From assembly GCA_964536085.1 (NCBI GenBank), contig CAZHWR010000043.1, positions 1 through 15,276 of the forward strand: a stretch of 15,276 nucleotides of DNA, given 5' to 3'. Shown here one piece after another: positions 1 to 7,616 of the stretch (within the stretch, counting starts at the first letter, position 1; each line of letters opens with the position of its first letter). Origin of the DNA: CAZHWR01 sp964536085. GTDB taxonomy: Bacteria; Bacillota; Clostridia; Oscillospirales; Ruminococcaceae. A program made the translations under genes and the position numbers. Below the pieces are notes generated by a model. It was not told where the DNA came from. It did no database searches and was given only the letters and a program-made list of their open reading frames with translations.

Positions 1-700
1 TGCCGTTGAGTTCGGGAATAACAAGACCGATAGCCTTAGCCGCGCCTGTGGAGTTAGGAACGATATTCGCCGCGCCTGCTCTTGCCCTTCTCATGTCTCC
101 TTTTCTGTGCGGACCGTCAAGAATCATCTGGTCGCCTGTATAAGCGTGGATAGTGGACATGATACCGCTCTGGATAGGAGCAAACTTGTTGAGTGCGTTA
201 GCCATGGGAGCCAAGCAATTTGTTGTGCAGGAAGCTGCAGAGATGATAGTGTCCTCTTTTGTAAGAGTATCCTCATTGACCGAGAAAACAACTGTCGGAA
301 GATCGTTGCCCGCGGGAGCGGAAATAACAACCTTTTTAGCTCCGGCGTCTATATGAGCCTGAGCCTTTGCTTTTGAGGTATAAAAACCTGTGCACTCCAA
401 AACAACGTCAACACCGATTTCGCCCCAAGGAAGCTCAGCGGCATTTGCCATAGCATAGATTTTAATCTCTTTGGAATCAACGATTATAGAATCCTCGGTA
501 GCTTCAACAGTGTGTTTGTTTTCGCCGATTCTTCCGCAATAGCCGCCCTGAGCGGTATCGTACTTAAGAAGGTCTGCGAGCATGGAGGGCTTTGTTAAAT
601 CGTTGATAGCAACGATTTCATAACCTTCCGCACCAAACATCTGCCTGAAAGCCAGACGGCCTATACGGCCAAAACCATTAATTGCCACTTTAACTGACAT
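1..700 (-). CDS. gap: Glyceraldehyde-3-phosphate dehydrogenase, type I (3' end off window)
   Basis: Glycolytic enzyme converting glyceraldehyde-3-phosphate, phosphate and NAD+ to 1,3-bisphosphoglycerate in the cytoplasm. The first 233 codons are present, of about 335 usual for the family. The N-terminus MSVKVAINGFGRIGRLAFRQ carries the Rossmann motif GFGRIGR (residues 9-15). The acidic residue in AIND (34) suggests NAD rather than NADP preference. The catalytic segment SAASCTTNCLAPMANAL places the nucleophilic Cys at about 158. STIHAYTGDQ and the RRARAGAANIVPNSTGAAKA segment, both conserved in GAPDH, follow. The ATG is preceded by TTTGGAGGTTTAAATT, a clear ribosome binding site. The gene is divergent from the histidine kinase. 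No frameshift is visible. I am very sure of the family. The paralogue (glycolytic or gluconeogenic) cannot be told from this part alone, though gap is the likely name. Confidence 0.96.
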   Translation of the reverse strand, partial: MSVKVAINGFGRIGRLAFRQMFGAEGYEIVAINDLTKPSMLADLLKYDTAQGGYCGRIGENKHTVEATEDSIIVDSKEIKIYAMANAAELPWGEIGVDVVLECTGFYTSKAKAQAHIDAGAKKVVISAPAGNDLPTVVFSVNEDTLTKEDTIISAASCTTNCLAPMANALNKFAPIQSGIMSTIHAYTGDQMILDGPHRKGDMRRARAGAANIVPNSTGAAKAIGLVIPELNG

Positions 701-734
701 AATTTAAACCTCCAAATTTTTTCTTGATATTTAT

Positions 735-761
735 TTTATACCATTTAGAAAATTTTTTCAA
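735..761 (-). promoter_or_regulatory. Possible gap promoter
   Basis: On the minus strand TTGAAA (761-756) and an extended -10 TGGTATAAA (743-735) are separated by 15 bp, which is short for a sigma-A promoter. The TGG extension could compensate. Start of transcription would be near 728, giving a leader of roughly 28 nt that contains the ribosome binding site. Confidence 0.35.
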
Positions 762-900
762 TAGTTTTTGAAAAATTGCGGCTGTAAAACGCCTGATTTT
801 TAAAGATATTTCTCGACCGAATTTATAAAACGCCGATGTTTTTTTGTATAATTACGTCGAACAATTTATAAACAAGGCGGATTTTTGCGGATATTTTTGC

Positions 901-929
901 TTTACTTGCACGAATCAAAAAGATATAAT
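901..929 (+). promoter_or_regulatory. Possible promoter of the histidine-kinase-like gene
   Basis: TTTACT (901-906), 17 bp, then a consensus -10 TATAAT (924-929). Transcription would begin near 936, leaving a very short leader in which AGAAAGGAG (934-942) is the ribosome binding site. The -10 is consensus and the -35 is weak. Confidence 0.45.
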
Positions 930-952
930 TATAAGAAAGGAGTTGATCGTCT

Positions 953-2089
953 TTGAATAACGAACTGCTGAATTCATTCAATTATATTTACGATAACGCA
1001 TATTATCCCGTTATACTGTGCAATAATGAGTTTAGTGTTATAAAAACGAATAAATTTGCTGATAAAAACTGTAAACAGCTTATTTGCGAAAATTCATTAT
1101 TAAAGACTTTTGTTTCTCCTAACAGATATATGGCGGTAGTTAAGCTTCGTAATAACGACTTCTTTGAAGCTGTTTTAAAATCGCCGGACAATACTCTGTA
1201 CTCCGCTTCTATATGCAAGTCCGGAAACTATATGAACTGCGCAATCGTAACTCTTCGGCCGTATAAGAATCTGAACGACGTTTCCAAGCACAAAACGGAT
1301 TCTGATAAAATACTGCCTCTTTTATATGAAAAGAATAAAACTCTGCTGAAAAATCTTTTTGAGTATGCTTTTAAGCTGGATAATCCGGCAACCTATTCAA
1401 AGTTTGACAACGATAATGTAACCGTAGGGCTTATAACCGAGCTTCATGAAGCGTTGAGAACCACAATGAACACCTCTGCTTTGAGCGATTTCAATGCAAA
1501 AAATATTCTCGGCAACGATAAACCGATGAATATCAACCGTTTTATGAACACCATATTTCAGGAAATATCACAATATCTCGAAATTATGGATGTGGAATTT
1601 AAATTTTCAATAAAGACAAACGACATTATGATTGATATCGTCTCCTATATCGATCCTAAGCTGCTTGCGCTGATGATAGATAATATTGTATCCAATGCGC
1701 TTAAGTTCCATACGCCGGGAAGTAAAATCAAAGCAAAGCTGACGGAAAAAGATTCGTATTATGCGATATCTGTTCAAAACCAAGGGAAGCTTTTGGCAAA
1801 ATCCGAAAGCGCGCATATTTTTGATCCGTTTTATTCTGTTGACAGCAGCTGTAAAAGCTTTGGATTAGGCATAGGATTAACTGTGACAAGACTTATTGCC
1901 GAGCAGCTTTACTGCGGCGAATGTAAATTTTCAAGCACCGCAAAATACGGAAATGTATGTACGCTGAAGCTGCCTATTATAGGTCCGAACAAGAAAAAGC
2001 TTTCCAACAAGCCCATAGATGCTTATAACAATGATTATGTTTACTACACCGACTATCTGAAACATCTTTTACAGTTGTATTTTGAATAG
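953..2089 (+). CDS. Orphan soluble histidine-kinase-like protein (PAS-like N-terminus, HATPase_c)
   Basis: A 378-residue cytoplasmic protein with no membrane segment. Residues 10-100 resemble a PAS sensor fold, weakly. Residues about 235-342 are a HATPase_c domain: N box MIDNIVSNALKF (241-252), F box FDPFYSVD (290-297) and G2 box GLGIGL (304-309). The G1 box reads SVQNQGKLL, with Asn276 where Asp is usual; this variant also occurs in active kinases. The only candidate phospho-acceptor is H165 in ELHEALRTTMN, which resembles HELRTPL with one extra residue. Autophosphorylation on this His is therefore uncertain. A 34-residue Tyr-rich tail follows the kinase core. Translation starts at TTG, ten bases after AAGAAAGGAG; no in-frame ATG fits better. 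No response regulator lies next to it. It could be a two-component kinase or another GHKL-type regulator. Confidence 0.75.
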   Translation: MNNELLNSFNYIYDNAYYPVILCNNEFSVIKTNKFADKNCKQLICENSLLKTFVSPNRYMAVVKLRNNDFFEAVLKSPDNTLYSASICKSGNYMNCAIVTLRPYKNLNDVSKHKTDSDKILPLLYEKNKTLLKNLFEYAFKLDNPATYSKFDNDNVTVGLITELHEALRTTMNTSALSDFNAKNILGNDKPMNINRFMNTIFQEISQYLEIMDVEFKFSIKTNDIMIDIVSYIDPKLLALMIDNIVSNALKFHTPGSKIKAKLTEKDSYYAISVQNQGKLLAKSESAHIFDPFYSVDSSCKSFGLGIGLTVTRLIAEQLYCGECKFSSTAKYGNVCTLKLPIIGPNKKKLSNKPIDAYNNDYVYYTDYLKHLLQLYFE

Positions 2090-2170
2090 CTCATATTCTG
2101 TGCAGACGCCTATATGATATACATAGTAATTTTATATGTTTTCCGATTGCAATACGGCAATGAATCCCTT

Positions 2171-2202
2171 ATTCTGTTTTGCCCGGTAAACAGAATATTT
2201 TT
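2171..2202 (+). terminator. Rho-independent terminator after the histidine-kinase-like gene
   Basis: Perfect 9-bp stem ATTCTGTTT (2171-2179) / AAACAGAAT (2188-2196), 8-nt loop, then ATTTTTG. It lies about 80 bp after the kinase stop codon. Confidence 0.65.
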
Positions 2203-2216
2203 GTCTGAAGCGCAAT

Positions 2217-2256
2217 AAAACCGCCTGCTTTACATGACTGTAAAGCAGGCGGTTTT
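2217..2256. terminator. Strong bidirectional terminator hairpin
   Basis: Perfect 18-bp stem (2217-2234 with 2239-2256) and loop TGAC. The left arm begins AAAA and the right arm ends TTTT, so it can end transcription from both the kinase gene (+) and the small LexA-box gene (-) that converge on it. Confidence 0.85.
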
Positions 2257-2414
2257 AACGTTGACGGTTATCCCCTTCTGTTTTTACAATTAACCGTTTA
2301 TATTTATCCGAAAATACGCCCCACTGTGCCCTGAAAATTTATATAAGGGCTGATACGAACCTCTGGATTTTGATAAAAGAAAATAATATGAAGTTTGACA
2401 AAATCAGCGCTTTA
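2257..2414. other. Non-coding stretch between convergent genes
   Basis: The kinase stop and the end of the small membrane gene are 325 bp apart. Besides the two terminators I see only weak inverted repeats: ACGGTTA (2264-2270) with TAACCGT (2291-2297), and GCCCT/AGGGC around 2330-2350. Nothing supports a gene here; it may be the 3' untranslated part of the small gene. Confidence 0.4.
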
Positions 2415-2633
2415 CTATGCACCGGCTCGGAGTCTTTTTATTTTTTTATCTACAATTTTGGAACTTTTGTAAAGCCTGTAATAAAAATATCCTATTGCAC
2501 TGAACGATGAAATTCCAACACCGGCAAGCAGGGTTTTAAACATATGTTCGCTGTTTAAGGTATCTGCCATTCCGGCTGCTCCTAGAATCAAAATGCATCC
2601 AACAATGCCAAACGCTGCAAAAAATTTTTTCAT
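2415..2633 (-). CDS. Small two-helix membrane protein under double LexA-box control
   Basis: A 72-residue protein that I do not recognise as a named family. Start MKKFFAAFG is chosen because CGAAAGGAA lies 11 nt upstream of this ATG; an in-frame TTG nine codons earlier lies upstream of that site and has no ribosome binding site. Hydrophobic segments at about 3-21 (FFAAFGIVGCILILGAAGM) and 32-53 (KTLLAGVGISSFSAIGYFYY) predict two membrane helices joined by a short loop. The tail KSSKIVDKKIKRLRAGA is strongly basic and probably cytoplasmic. Two near-consensus Gram-positive LexA/DinR boxes flank its consensus promoter, so it is very likely induced by DNA damage. It stands alone between two terminators. 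By context it could be an SOS cell-division inhibitor (a role filled by small membrane proteins such as YneA or SidA elsewhere, without visible sequence similarity) or a holin-like protein. Function is inference only. Confidence 0.72.
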   Translation of the reverse strand: MKKFFAAFGIVGCILILGAAGMADTLNSEHMFKTLLAGVGISSFSAIGYFYYRLYKSSKIVDKKIKRLRAGA

Positions 2634-2666
2634 AATTACTACATTCCTTTCGAGTCGCAATAATCA

Positions 2667-2680
2667 AGAACATCTGTTCG
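2667..2680. promoter_or_regulatory. LexA/DinR box 2, at the transcription start
   Basis: Read on the minus strand, CGAACAGATGTTCT matches CGAACRNRYGTTYC at 13 of 14. It shares the core CGAACAGATGTT with box 1 in inverted orientation. The centres are 32 bp apart, close to three helical turns, so both lie on one face of the DNA. Confidence 0.82.
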
Positions 2681-2686
2681 ATATAT

Positions 2687-2716
2687 ATAATACACTATCG
2701 AACAGATGTTTGTCAA
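2687..2716 (-). promoter_or_regulatory. Sigma-A promoter of the small SOS gene
   Basis: Consensus -35 TTGACA (2716-2711), 18-bp spacer, -10 TATTAT (2692-2687). Transcription should start near 2680, inside the promoter-proximal LexA box. The -35 overlaps the other LexA box, so both boxes are placed to block RNA polymerase. Confidence 0.8.
2699..2712. promoter_or_regulatory. LexA/DinR box 1, overlapping the -35
   Basis: CGAACAGATGTTTG matches the Bacillus LexA (DinR) consensus CGAACRNRYGTTYC at 13 of 14 positions (last base differs). It shares its last two bases with the -35 hexamer. Confidence 0.82.
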
Positions 2717-2752
2717 GCTTTTTTTTATAAAAGTTTGCTGTTTGTTGCATAT

Positions 2753-2781
2753 AAAAAAACAGCCGGAACAAATCCGACCGT
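2753..2781 (-). terminator. Terminator of citrate synthase
   Basis: On the minus strand a 9-bp stem ACGGTCGGA / TCCGGCTGT (two G-T pairs, loop TTTGT) is followed directly by TTTTTT. It lies about 30 bp after the citrate synthase stop and separates it from the small SOS gene. Confidence 0.8.
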
Positions 2782-2809
2782 TTTATCTGATATTTAGCTT
2801 ATTGATTTA

Positions 2810-4174
2810 TCAGCGTTCGTCAAGCGGAGTATACTTTCTTCTCGGCTGAATATTTTTATACGCCGGTCTTATGATTTTTCCTGCATTTATAATCTCCTCT
2901 ATTCGGTGTGCGCTCCATCCGGCGATTCTTGCCATAGCGAAAATAGGAGTATAAAGCTGTGTCGGAAGACCGAGCATACTGTAAACAAATCCGCTGTAAA
3001 AGTCAACATTTGCGCTGACACCCTTATAAATTCGGCGCTCTTTTGCAATGACCGAAGGAGCAAGTCTTTCAACCATGGAATACAGCTTCCATTCATCTTC
3101 CCTTCCCTTTTCGGCGGAAAGCCGCTGCACATAGCCCTTAAACACCTCGGCGCGCGGATCAGACAGAGAATATACCGCGTGACCCATACCATAGATCAAT
3201 CCCGATCGGTCAAACGCTTCTTTTCTTAAAAGCTTGGCAAGATATTCCGAAACCTGCTGTTCACTGGTCCAATCGGAAACATTTTTCTTCATATCCTCAA
3301 ACATCTGAACGACTTTAATATTCGCGCCGCCGTGCTTAGGACCTTTCAGCGAACCTAAGGAAGCTGCAACAACGGAATATGTATCCGTTCCCGAAGATGA
3401 TACTACGTGGGTAGTAAATGTAGAGTTGTTTCCTCCGCCGTGTTCCGCGTGCAGAACAAGCGCTATATCAAGCACTTTGGCCTCAAAATCGGAAAATTTG
3501 CTGTCCGGACGGAGCGTATAAAGAATATTTTCAGCCGTCGACAGTTCGGGCTGAGCCGGATGAATGTAAAGGCTTTTGCCTTCATTGTAATGCATATACG
3601 CATGATATCCGTAAACAGATAAAAGCGGAAACAGAGAAATAAGTTGCAGACACTGCCGCAAAACATTTTCAACCGAAATATCATCCGCCTTATCGTCATA
3701 TGAATAGAGCGTTAAAACGCTTCTGGCAAGCGTATTCATCATATCGTTGCTCGGAGCCTTCATAATAACATCGCGCACGAACTTAGACGGCAGATTCATT
3801 CTGTACTCCGCCAAAAGCTCTGTGAACTTTTTCAACCGATTTTTATCCGGCATTTCTCCGAAAAGCAAAAGATAAACGACTTCTTCAAAGCCAAAGCGCT
3901 TTTCACCCACAAAACCTGACACTATCTCTTCAACATCTATTCCCCGGTAATATAGCTTTCCTCTGCATGGCTTTGAAACACCGTCTTCAACAACGCTGGA
4001 CTGAATCTCGGATATCTCCGTCAGACCGGTGAGAACACCTTTTCCGTTTAAATCCCTCAAGCCCCTTTTAACGTCATACTTAGTATACAGTTCAGGATCT
4101 ATGTGATCGTTGCTGAGGCATTCGCTTGCAAGCTCTTTAACAAAATCCGATACCTCTGAAAAATATTCTGCCAT
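2810..4174 (-). CDS. gltA: Citrate synthase
   Basis: Condenses oxaloacetate and acetyl-CoA to citrate in the cytoplasm. In an anaerobe of this type it probably supplies the 2-oxoglutarate/glutamate branch rather than a full cycle. The 454 residues are near the usual length of the clostridial form, with an N-terminal extension of about 70 residues before RGKLYYRGIDVEEI. The expected active-site elements are present: LHAEHGGGNNSTF (His242/245), GPKHGGAN (His281, equivalent to E. coli His264), GMGHAVYSLSDPRAE (His332, equivalent to His305, and Arg341 for oxaloacetate) and VDFYSG (Asp391, equivalent to Asp362). The usual GHRVY is GHAVY here. ATG follows AAAGAGGTGATTGG, a strong ribosome binding site. 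The gene has its own promoter and terminator, so it is probably monocistronic. Because all catalytic residues are present, a 2-methylcitrate synthase is the only realistic alternative; no prp genes are nearby to support it. Confidence 0.95.
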   Translation of the reverse strand: MAEYFSEVSDFVKELASECLSNDHIDPELYTKYDVKRGLRDLNGKGVLTGLTEISEIQSSVVEDGVSKPCRGKLYYRGIDVEEIVSGFVGEKRFGFEEVVYLLLFGEMPDKNRLKKFTELLAEYRMNLPSKFVRDVIMKAPSNDMMNTLARSVLTLYSYDDKADDISVENVLRQCLQLISLFPLLSVYGYHAYMHYNEGKSLYIHPAQPELSTAENILYTLRPDSKFSDFEAKVLDIALVLHAEHGGGNNSTFTTHVVSSSGTDTYSVVAASLGSLKGPKHGGANIKVVQMFEDMKKNVSDWTSEQQVSEYLAKLLRKEAFDRSGLIYGMGHAVYSLSDPRAEVFKGYVQRLSAEKGREDEWKLYSMVERLAPSVIAKERRIYKGVSANVDFYSGFVYSMLGLPTQLYTPIFAMARIAGWSAHRIEEIINAGKIIRPAYKNIQPRRKYTPLDER

Positions 4175-4244
4175 CCAATCACCTCTTTATTTTTCTGAAT
4201 ATTGACCTACTCTTACCTGATATACAATAATTGATACCAACCTT

Positions 4245-4253
4245 ATATTACCA
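4245..4253 (-). promoter_or_regulatory. Possible extended -10 promoter of citrate synthase
   Basis: TGGTAATAT on the minus strand, identical to the -10 of tarI. No good -35 lies at 17-18 bp, so this would be an extended -10 promoter with a leader of about 65 nt. No riboswitch-like fold is evident in the leader. Confidence 0.4.
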
Positions 4254-4343
4254 AATATTTTATAACAAATTATGAACATTCTACGAGCAAATTAATCCAA
4301 ATAAATTCAAAAGATTTAAATATATCATGGACTCCAACGGCTT

Positions 4344-4924
4344 TTACCGCCTCTTTCTTTTTGTTCTTTTCTTTTTAACCGAAAAACCAAAATATCCCAA
4401 TTTTTTACCCAAAGCAAAATACTCCCCGTGGGCATATGCTGCAAGACAAGCTTTATCGAGCCTTAATCTTCCGTTTTCGTCCACAAGCGATTCCTCGACG
4501 TTGACTGCAACTATGTCCGCCATAAACATATCATGACTGCCGAGTGTTATAATGTCGAAAACACGGCATTCAATACTTACAGGTCTGTCTGAAAGCACCG
4601 GACAGCCGACGACGCTTGCATGTTCTGTTTTCAATCCGAGCTTTTTGAATTTGTCAACATCTCTGCCCGATTTCGCGCCGCAAAAATCTGCACTGCGAAC
4701 CATACCTGCCGTTGTAAGATTTATAATAAACTCGCCTGTGCTTTTAAGCATATCGTATGAATATCTTTCCGGCCTTACTGAAATACATGTTTTCGGAGGT
4801 TTAGTATTTAAAATTCCCGTCCAACCGACTGTTAAGACATTTGTGTTTTCATTTGCACCGCATGTTACCATAACAGGCGGAAGCGGCGCCAACAAGGCGC
4901 CGCCCTTCCAGCTTATTTTCTCAT
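4344..4924 (-). CDS. Flavin-reductase-like FMN-binding protein, apparent frameshift at codon 3
   Basis: Member of the flavin reductase-like/flavoredoxin domain family (COG1853), cytoplasmic, binding FMN. Family features include LLAPLPPVMVTCG, NVLTVGWTGILNTKPP, ISVRPERYSYDMLKSTGEFIINLTT, CGAKSGRDVDKF and the C-terminal GKKLGYFGFSVKKK. The tail is unusually basic (KKKRTKRKRR). The start is broken: ATG at 4924-4922, 7 nt after the cotH-like stop, opens ATG AGA AAA TAA. One extra A would give MRKISWKGGALLAPLPPVMV, which is the expected family N-terminus. In the intact frame the codons before GGALLAPLP contain no ATG, GTG or TTG; the first usable start is TTG at 4895, with GGAAGG 8 nt before it, but this would lose the conserved ISWKGG strand. 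Either an assembly error, a real mutation, or slippage on A AAA. It is probably co-transcribed with the CotH-like gene. Redox partner unknown. Confidence 0.82.
4883..4903. repeat. GC-rich hairpin within the flavin reductase start region
   Basis: GCGGCGCC (4883-4890) and GGCGCCGC (4896-4903) form a perfect 8-bp stem with loop AACAA (mRNA loop TTGTT). In the mRNA it begins about 12 nt after the A-run where the reading frame appears shifted. No T-run follows, so it is not a terminator. It may simply reflect the codons for GGALLAP. Confidence 0.6.
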
Positions 4925-4931
4925 ATTTGAT

Positions 4932-7580
4932 TTACTTTACCCTCACTGCACGCCTTGCGCTGTAGCTTCCGCTTACTCCTCCGGCATATGCGCGCACCTT
5001 GATATAATATTTTTTGCCTGATTTAAGCTTCTTCAGCTTGACAGACGTAACCTTTACAATTTTCTTTTTGGCGTTTTTAAACGATTTGTTCCGCGAATAC
5101 AGAACAATATATTTTTTTGCTCCACCCGTCTTTTTGAATTTTACCGTAACGGTTTTCTTGAGCTTGCTTGAGGTCTTAAGTCCCTTGACCTTTTTCGGCT
5201 TTATTGTAAAGCTGACAGTCCTGCTTCCGCTAAAGTTGCCCGTACCTTTAATGGTGATTTTCGCTGTACCGGCGTTTTTATTGCCGCTGTAGCTAACTGA
5301 ATAATCCTTTCCTGATACAAGCGTTCCCCCGAGCGCGGTTACAGTTATGTTCTGCTTTATCTTTTTTCCCGTGTAAACGGCAGACTTAACTCCGCTGACG
5401 ACAACCGAATTTATATCAATCGGATTTATTTTAAATTCACAGCTTATCATTCCGGAAAAATTGCCTATTCCCGTTATCGTTATTTTCCCTGTACCTGCGT
5501 TGATATTATCGCTGTAGCTGACGGTATAATCAACATCCTGAACAAGATTATCATACGGCGCTGCAAGCGCGACCTTAGGCTTGATTTGTTTACCCGTGTA
5601 ATTAAAGCTGCCGGTATACTCGACCTTTGCATTTGAAATGTCGGCGTTTACAATATTGAAATTGCAGGTTAATTCGGATGAGAAACTCCCCGTACCGATA
5701 ACCGTAACACTCGCTGTCCCGATTTTATCGTTGTTTGTATATTCAAGCTTATAGTCTCTGCCCAACAAAAGCACCCGGCCATAGCAGTTTGTAACAACGG
5801 GTTCCGGCGTTACCGCCGTTCCCAAAAACGGCTGATCCTCAAGCCCTGTTACCGTACAGCTTTTAATATTGTTCATAACCGCATACTTATTGTTAAAATA
5901 CACGTTTCTTTTGCTGATATAATTTTTCACGGTATCCCTGTCTACCTGTGTATTCCAGCGCACTGAGTTCATCGCAAGAGTGCCGTCGGTCAGTTTTGAA
6001 AGATATTCTACGGAATATTCGCAGTTGGGATTATTTTCGATGTCGTTCATAATCGATTTAAAATTGTGAAACCACTCGTAAATAACACTATCTACAAGCA
6101 AACCGTCCGACTGATGATAGAGCGCATTGAACAGATGAGGAGTACCCTCAAAATTATAAATATAGCCGTTTTCAGTCCAATCAACGTCGGTTTTTCTCAA
6201 ATCGTATCCGTAGCGTCCGCTGGATGCTCCGAAAGCATTGTCAAAATCCCACACGGGAGCCGCGTGAAATTTTCCGTCGCCGTAAAGGTCGGACTCCTTA
6301 TAAACAAAAAAGCTGGTTATAGCAACATCGAGATTCGCGGCAAATTCCTGAATTACATACATTTTCGCAAACGACTCGATATCCAGATACTCGGAATAGT
6401 GTTTTTTCTTGCTGTTGTAGCCGGTTTCGGAATAAACAGCGTTCTCCATATCCTGAAAAAGCTTGCTGATGTAATTCACCTGCGCTTCGGAGGCGTACTC
6501 GGGATATTTCAAAACAACGCTCTGATTTCTGGTTGTAACAAAACCCGAAGCCTCGTTGGGATAGCGGTCGTTCAGCTCAAATTCCAAAAGGTATCCGCCT
6601 GTTATATCATCGGGATCGTTTGGTATATCGTACCATTTTTTTGTTCCGGCGACCGAACCGGAGGTTTCTCCCATCCTTTCGTATGAATCAAGATCCGCGT
6701 CGTTTACGTCCTCTGTCGCGCCCTCCAGATCCTGTATATCAACGCTCGTTTTGCCTATATCAACCTTTTCAGTGACAAGATATGTACCCATATAATTATT
6801 GTTGATATACAGATCGACATAGCGGGAATCAGAGCAAAATTCGATTCCGCCCGCGGTTGCGGCTTCATATGCGATTTTGTGGCGCAGATGAGAGCGGTCT
6901 CCTGCATTCGCTATCAGACACCAGCCCTTTGCACTGCCCATACCCAAAAGGTTGGTTTTGCTCTTGAACTTGATATTGTACGGCTTTTTATCAAAATCGT
7001 ACCATGTGGCGTTTCCGCGCCCTTTTATCGATGAAAGATCGGATTCGCAGTCCACGGCGCCGTCTGCCGTTACAACTTTAATATTTCCCTTTTCCTTGTT
7101 CTCTTTGCTCTGGTGAATATAGTCGAGATTTCCCGATTCGGTGGTTATATACATTGCAGGAACAGTATCTGACTGCATAACATACAGAGCGTAGTTATAT
7201 CCCGCACAAGACAATGTGGATGTGCGCCCGGTAAGCTTTTTTAAAATATCCGTCTGCCCGCCGCTTGTAAGATTAAGGTCGCTTATTCCCGCAGAGGAAC
7301 AGGTTAAATAAACCTCCTGCGACGCGGTAAAGCTGATATACGCCTTATCAAGCGAAGCGTGGGACGGTAAAAACAGATAATAAGTGCCTGAATCATTGTA
7401 CCAATTTATGGAGTCTATCGCTTTTGAATCGCTTTCAGCAGAAAAGCTAACCCAAAGATCGCTTATACCCGATTCAGCGGCATACGCTTTGAGCACCGCT
7501 GACGGAGCCATAATACCTATGCACATACACAAGCTTAACAGCCATGCAGTCAATCTGCCGACAGTTATTTTATATTTCAT
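4932..7580 (-). CDS. Secreted CotH-kinase family protein with Ig-like repeats and FN3-like tail
   Basis: An 882-residue exported protein. Residues 1-35 are a signal peptide (MKYKITVGRLTAWLLSLCMC..., likely cleaved after AYA). Residues about 155-560 are a CotH domain, an atypical protein-kinase-like fold: KGRGNATWYDFDKKPY (186-201), LLGMGSAKGWCLIANAGDRS (211-230), VDLYINNNYMGTYLVTEKVDIG (255-276), GGYLLEFELNDR (328-339) and the metal-binding PVWDFDNAFG with Asp445 and Asp447. Three Ig-like repeats follow (about 578-645, 650-720, 722-795), each ending in NAGT..I.I.G.GNFSG...F.I or a close variant. A very Lys-rich FN3-like domain (798-882) ends the protein and may bind wall polymers. CotH of Bacillus phosphorylates spore-coat proteins. 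The signal peptide and adhesin-like repeats here suggest an extracellular or surface role instead; the substrate is unknown. ATG follows GAAGAGGATGGTAGGTT. The next gene starts 7 nt after its stop. Confidence 0.88.
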   Translation of the reverse strand: MKYKITVGRLTAWLLSLCMCIGIMAPSAVLKAYAAESGISDLWVSFSAESDSKAIDSINWYNDSGTYYLFLPSHASLDKAYISFTASQEVYLTCSSAGISDLNLTSGGQTDILKKLTGRTSTLSCAGYNYALYVMQSDTVPAMYITTESGNLDYIHQSKENKEKGNIKVVTADGAVDCESDLSSIKGRGNATWYDFDKKPYNIKFKSKTNLLGMGSAKGWCLIANAGDRSHLRHKIAYEAATAGGIEFCSDSRYVDLYINNNYMGTYLVTEKVDIGKTSVDIQDLEGATEDVNDADLDSYERMGETSGSVAGTKKWYDIPNDPDDITGGYLLEFELNDRYPNEASGFVTTRNQSVVLKYPEYASEAQVNYISKLFQDMENAVYSETGYNSKKKHYSEYLDIESFAKMYVIQEFAANLDVAITSFFVYKESDLYGDGKFHAAPVWDFDNAFGASSGRYGYDLRKTDVDWTENGYIYNFEGTPHLFNALYHQSDGLLVDSVIYEWFHNFKSIMNDIENNPNCEYSVEYLSKLTDGTLAMNSVRWNTQVDRDTVKNYISKRNVYFNNKYAVMNNIKSCTVTGLEDQPFLGTAVTPEPVVTNCYGRVLLLGRDYKLEYTNNDKIGTASVTVIGTGSFSSELTCNFNIVNADISNAKVEYTGSFNYTGKQIKPKVALAAPYDNLVQDVDYTVSYSDNINAGTGKITITGIGNFSGMISCEFKINPIDINSVVVSGVKSAVYTGKKIKQNITVTALGGTLVSGKDYSVSYSGNKNAGTAKITIKGTGNFSGSRTVSFTIKPKKVKGLKTSSKLKKTVTVKFKKTGGAKKYIVLYSRNKSFKNAKKKIVKVTSVKLKKLKSGKKYYIKVRAYAGGVSGSYSARRAVRVK

Positions 7581-7616
7581 AACCTACCATCCTCTTCTTG
7601 CAATTTTAATAGTTTT

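Noticed and set aside
2634..2660. TTG start at 2660 for the small membrane protein
   Set aside because: The ribosome binding site CGAAAGGAA lies inside this extension and serves the ATG at 2633.
2667..2725. The inverted repeat upstream of the small membrane gene as a plus-strand terminator
   Set aside because: The T-run lies 8 nt beyond the stem, no gene feeds into it on the plus strand, and both arms match the LexA consensus around a consensus promoter.
6066..6686. 206-codon plus-strand frame inside the CotH-like gene
   Set aside because: It lies wholly opposite a conserved domain and has no ribosome binding site.
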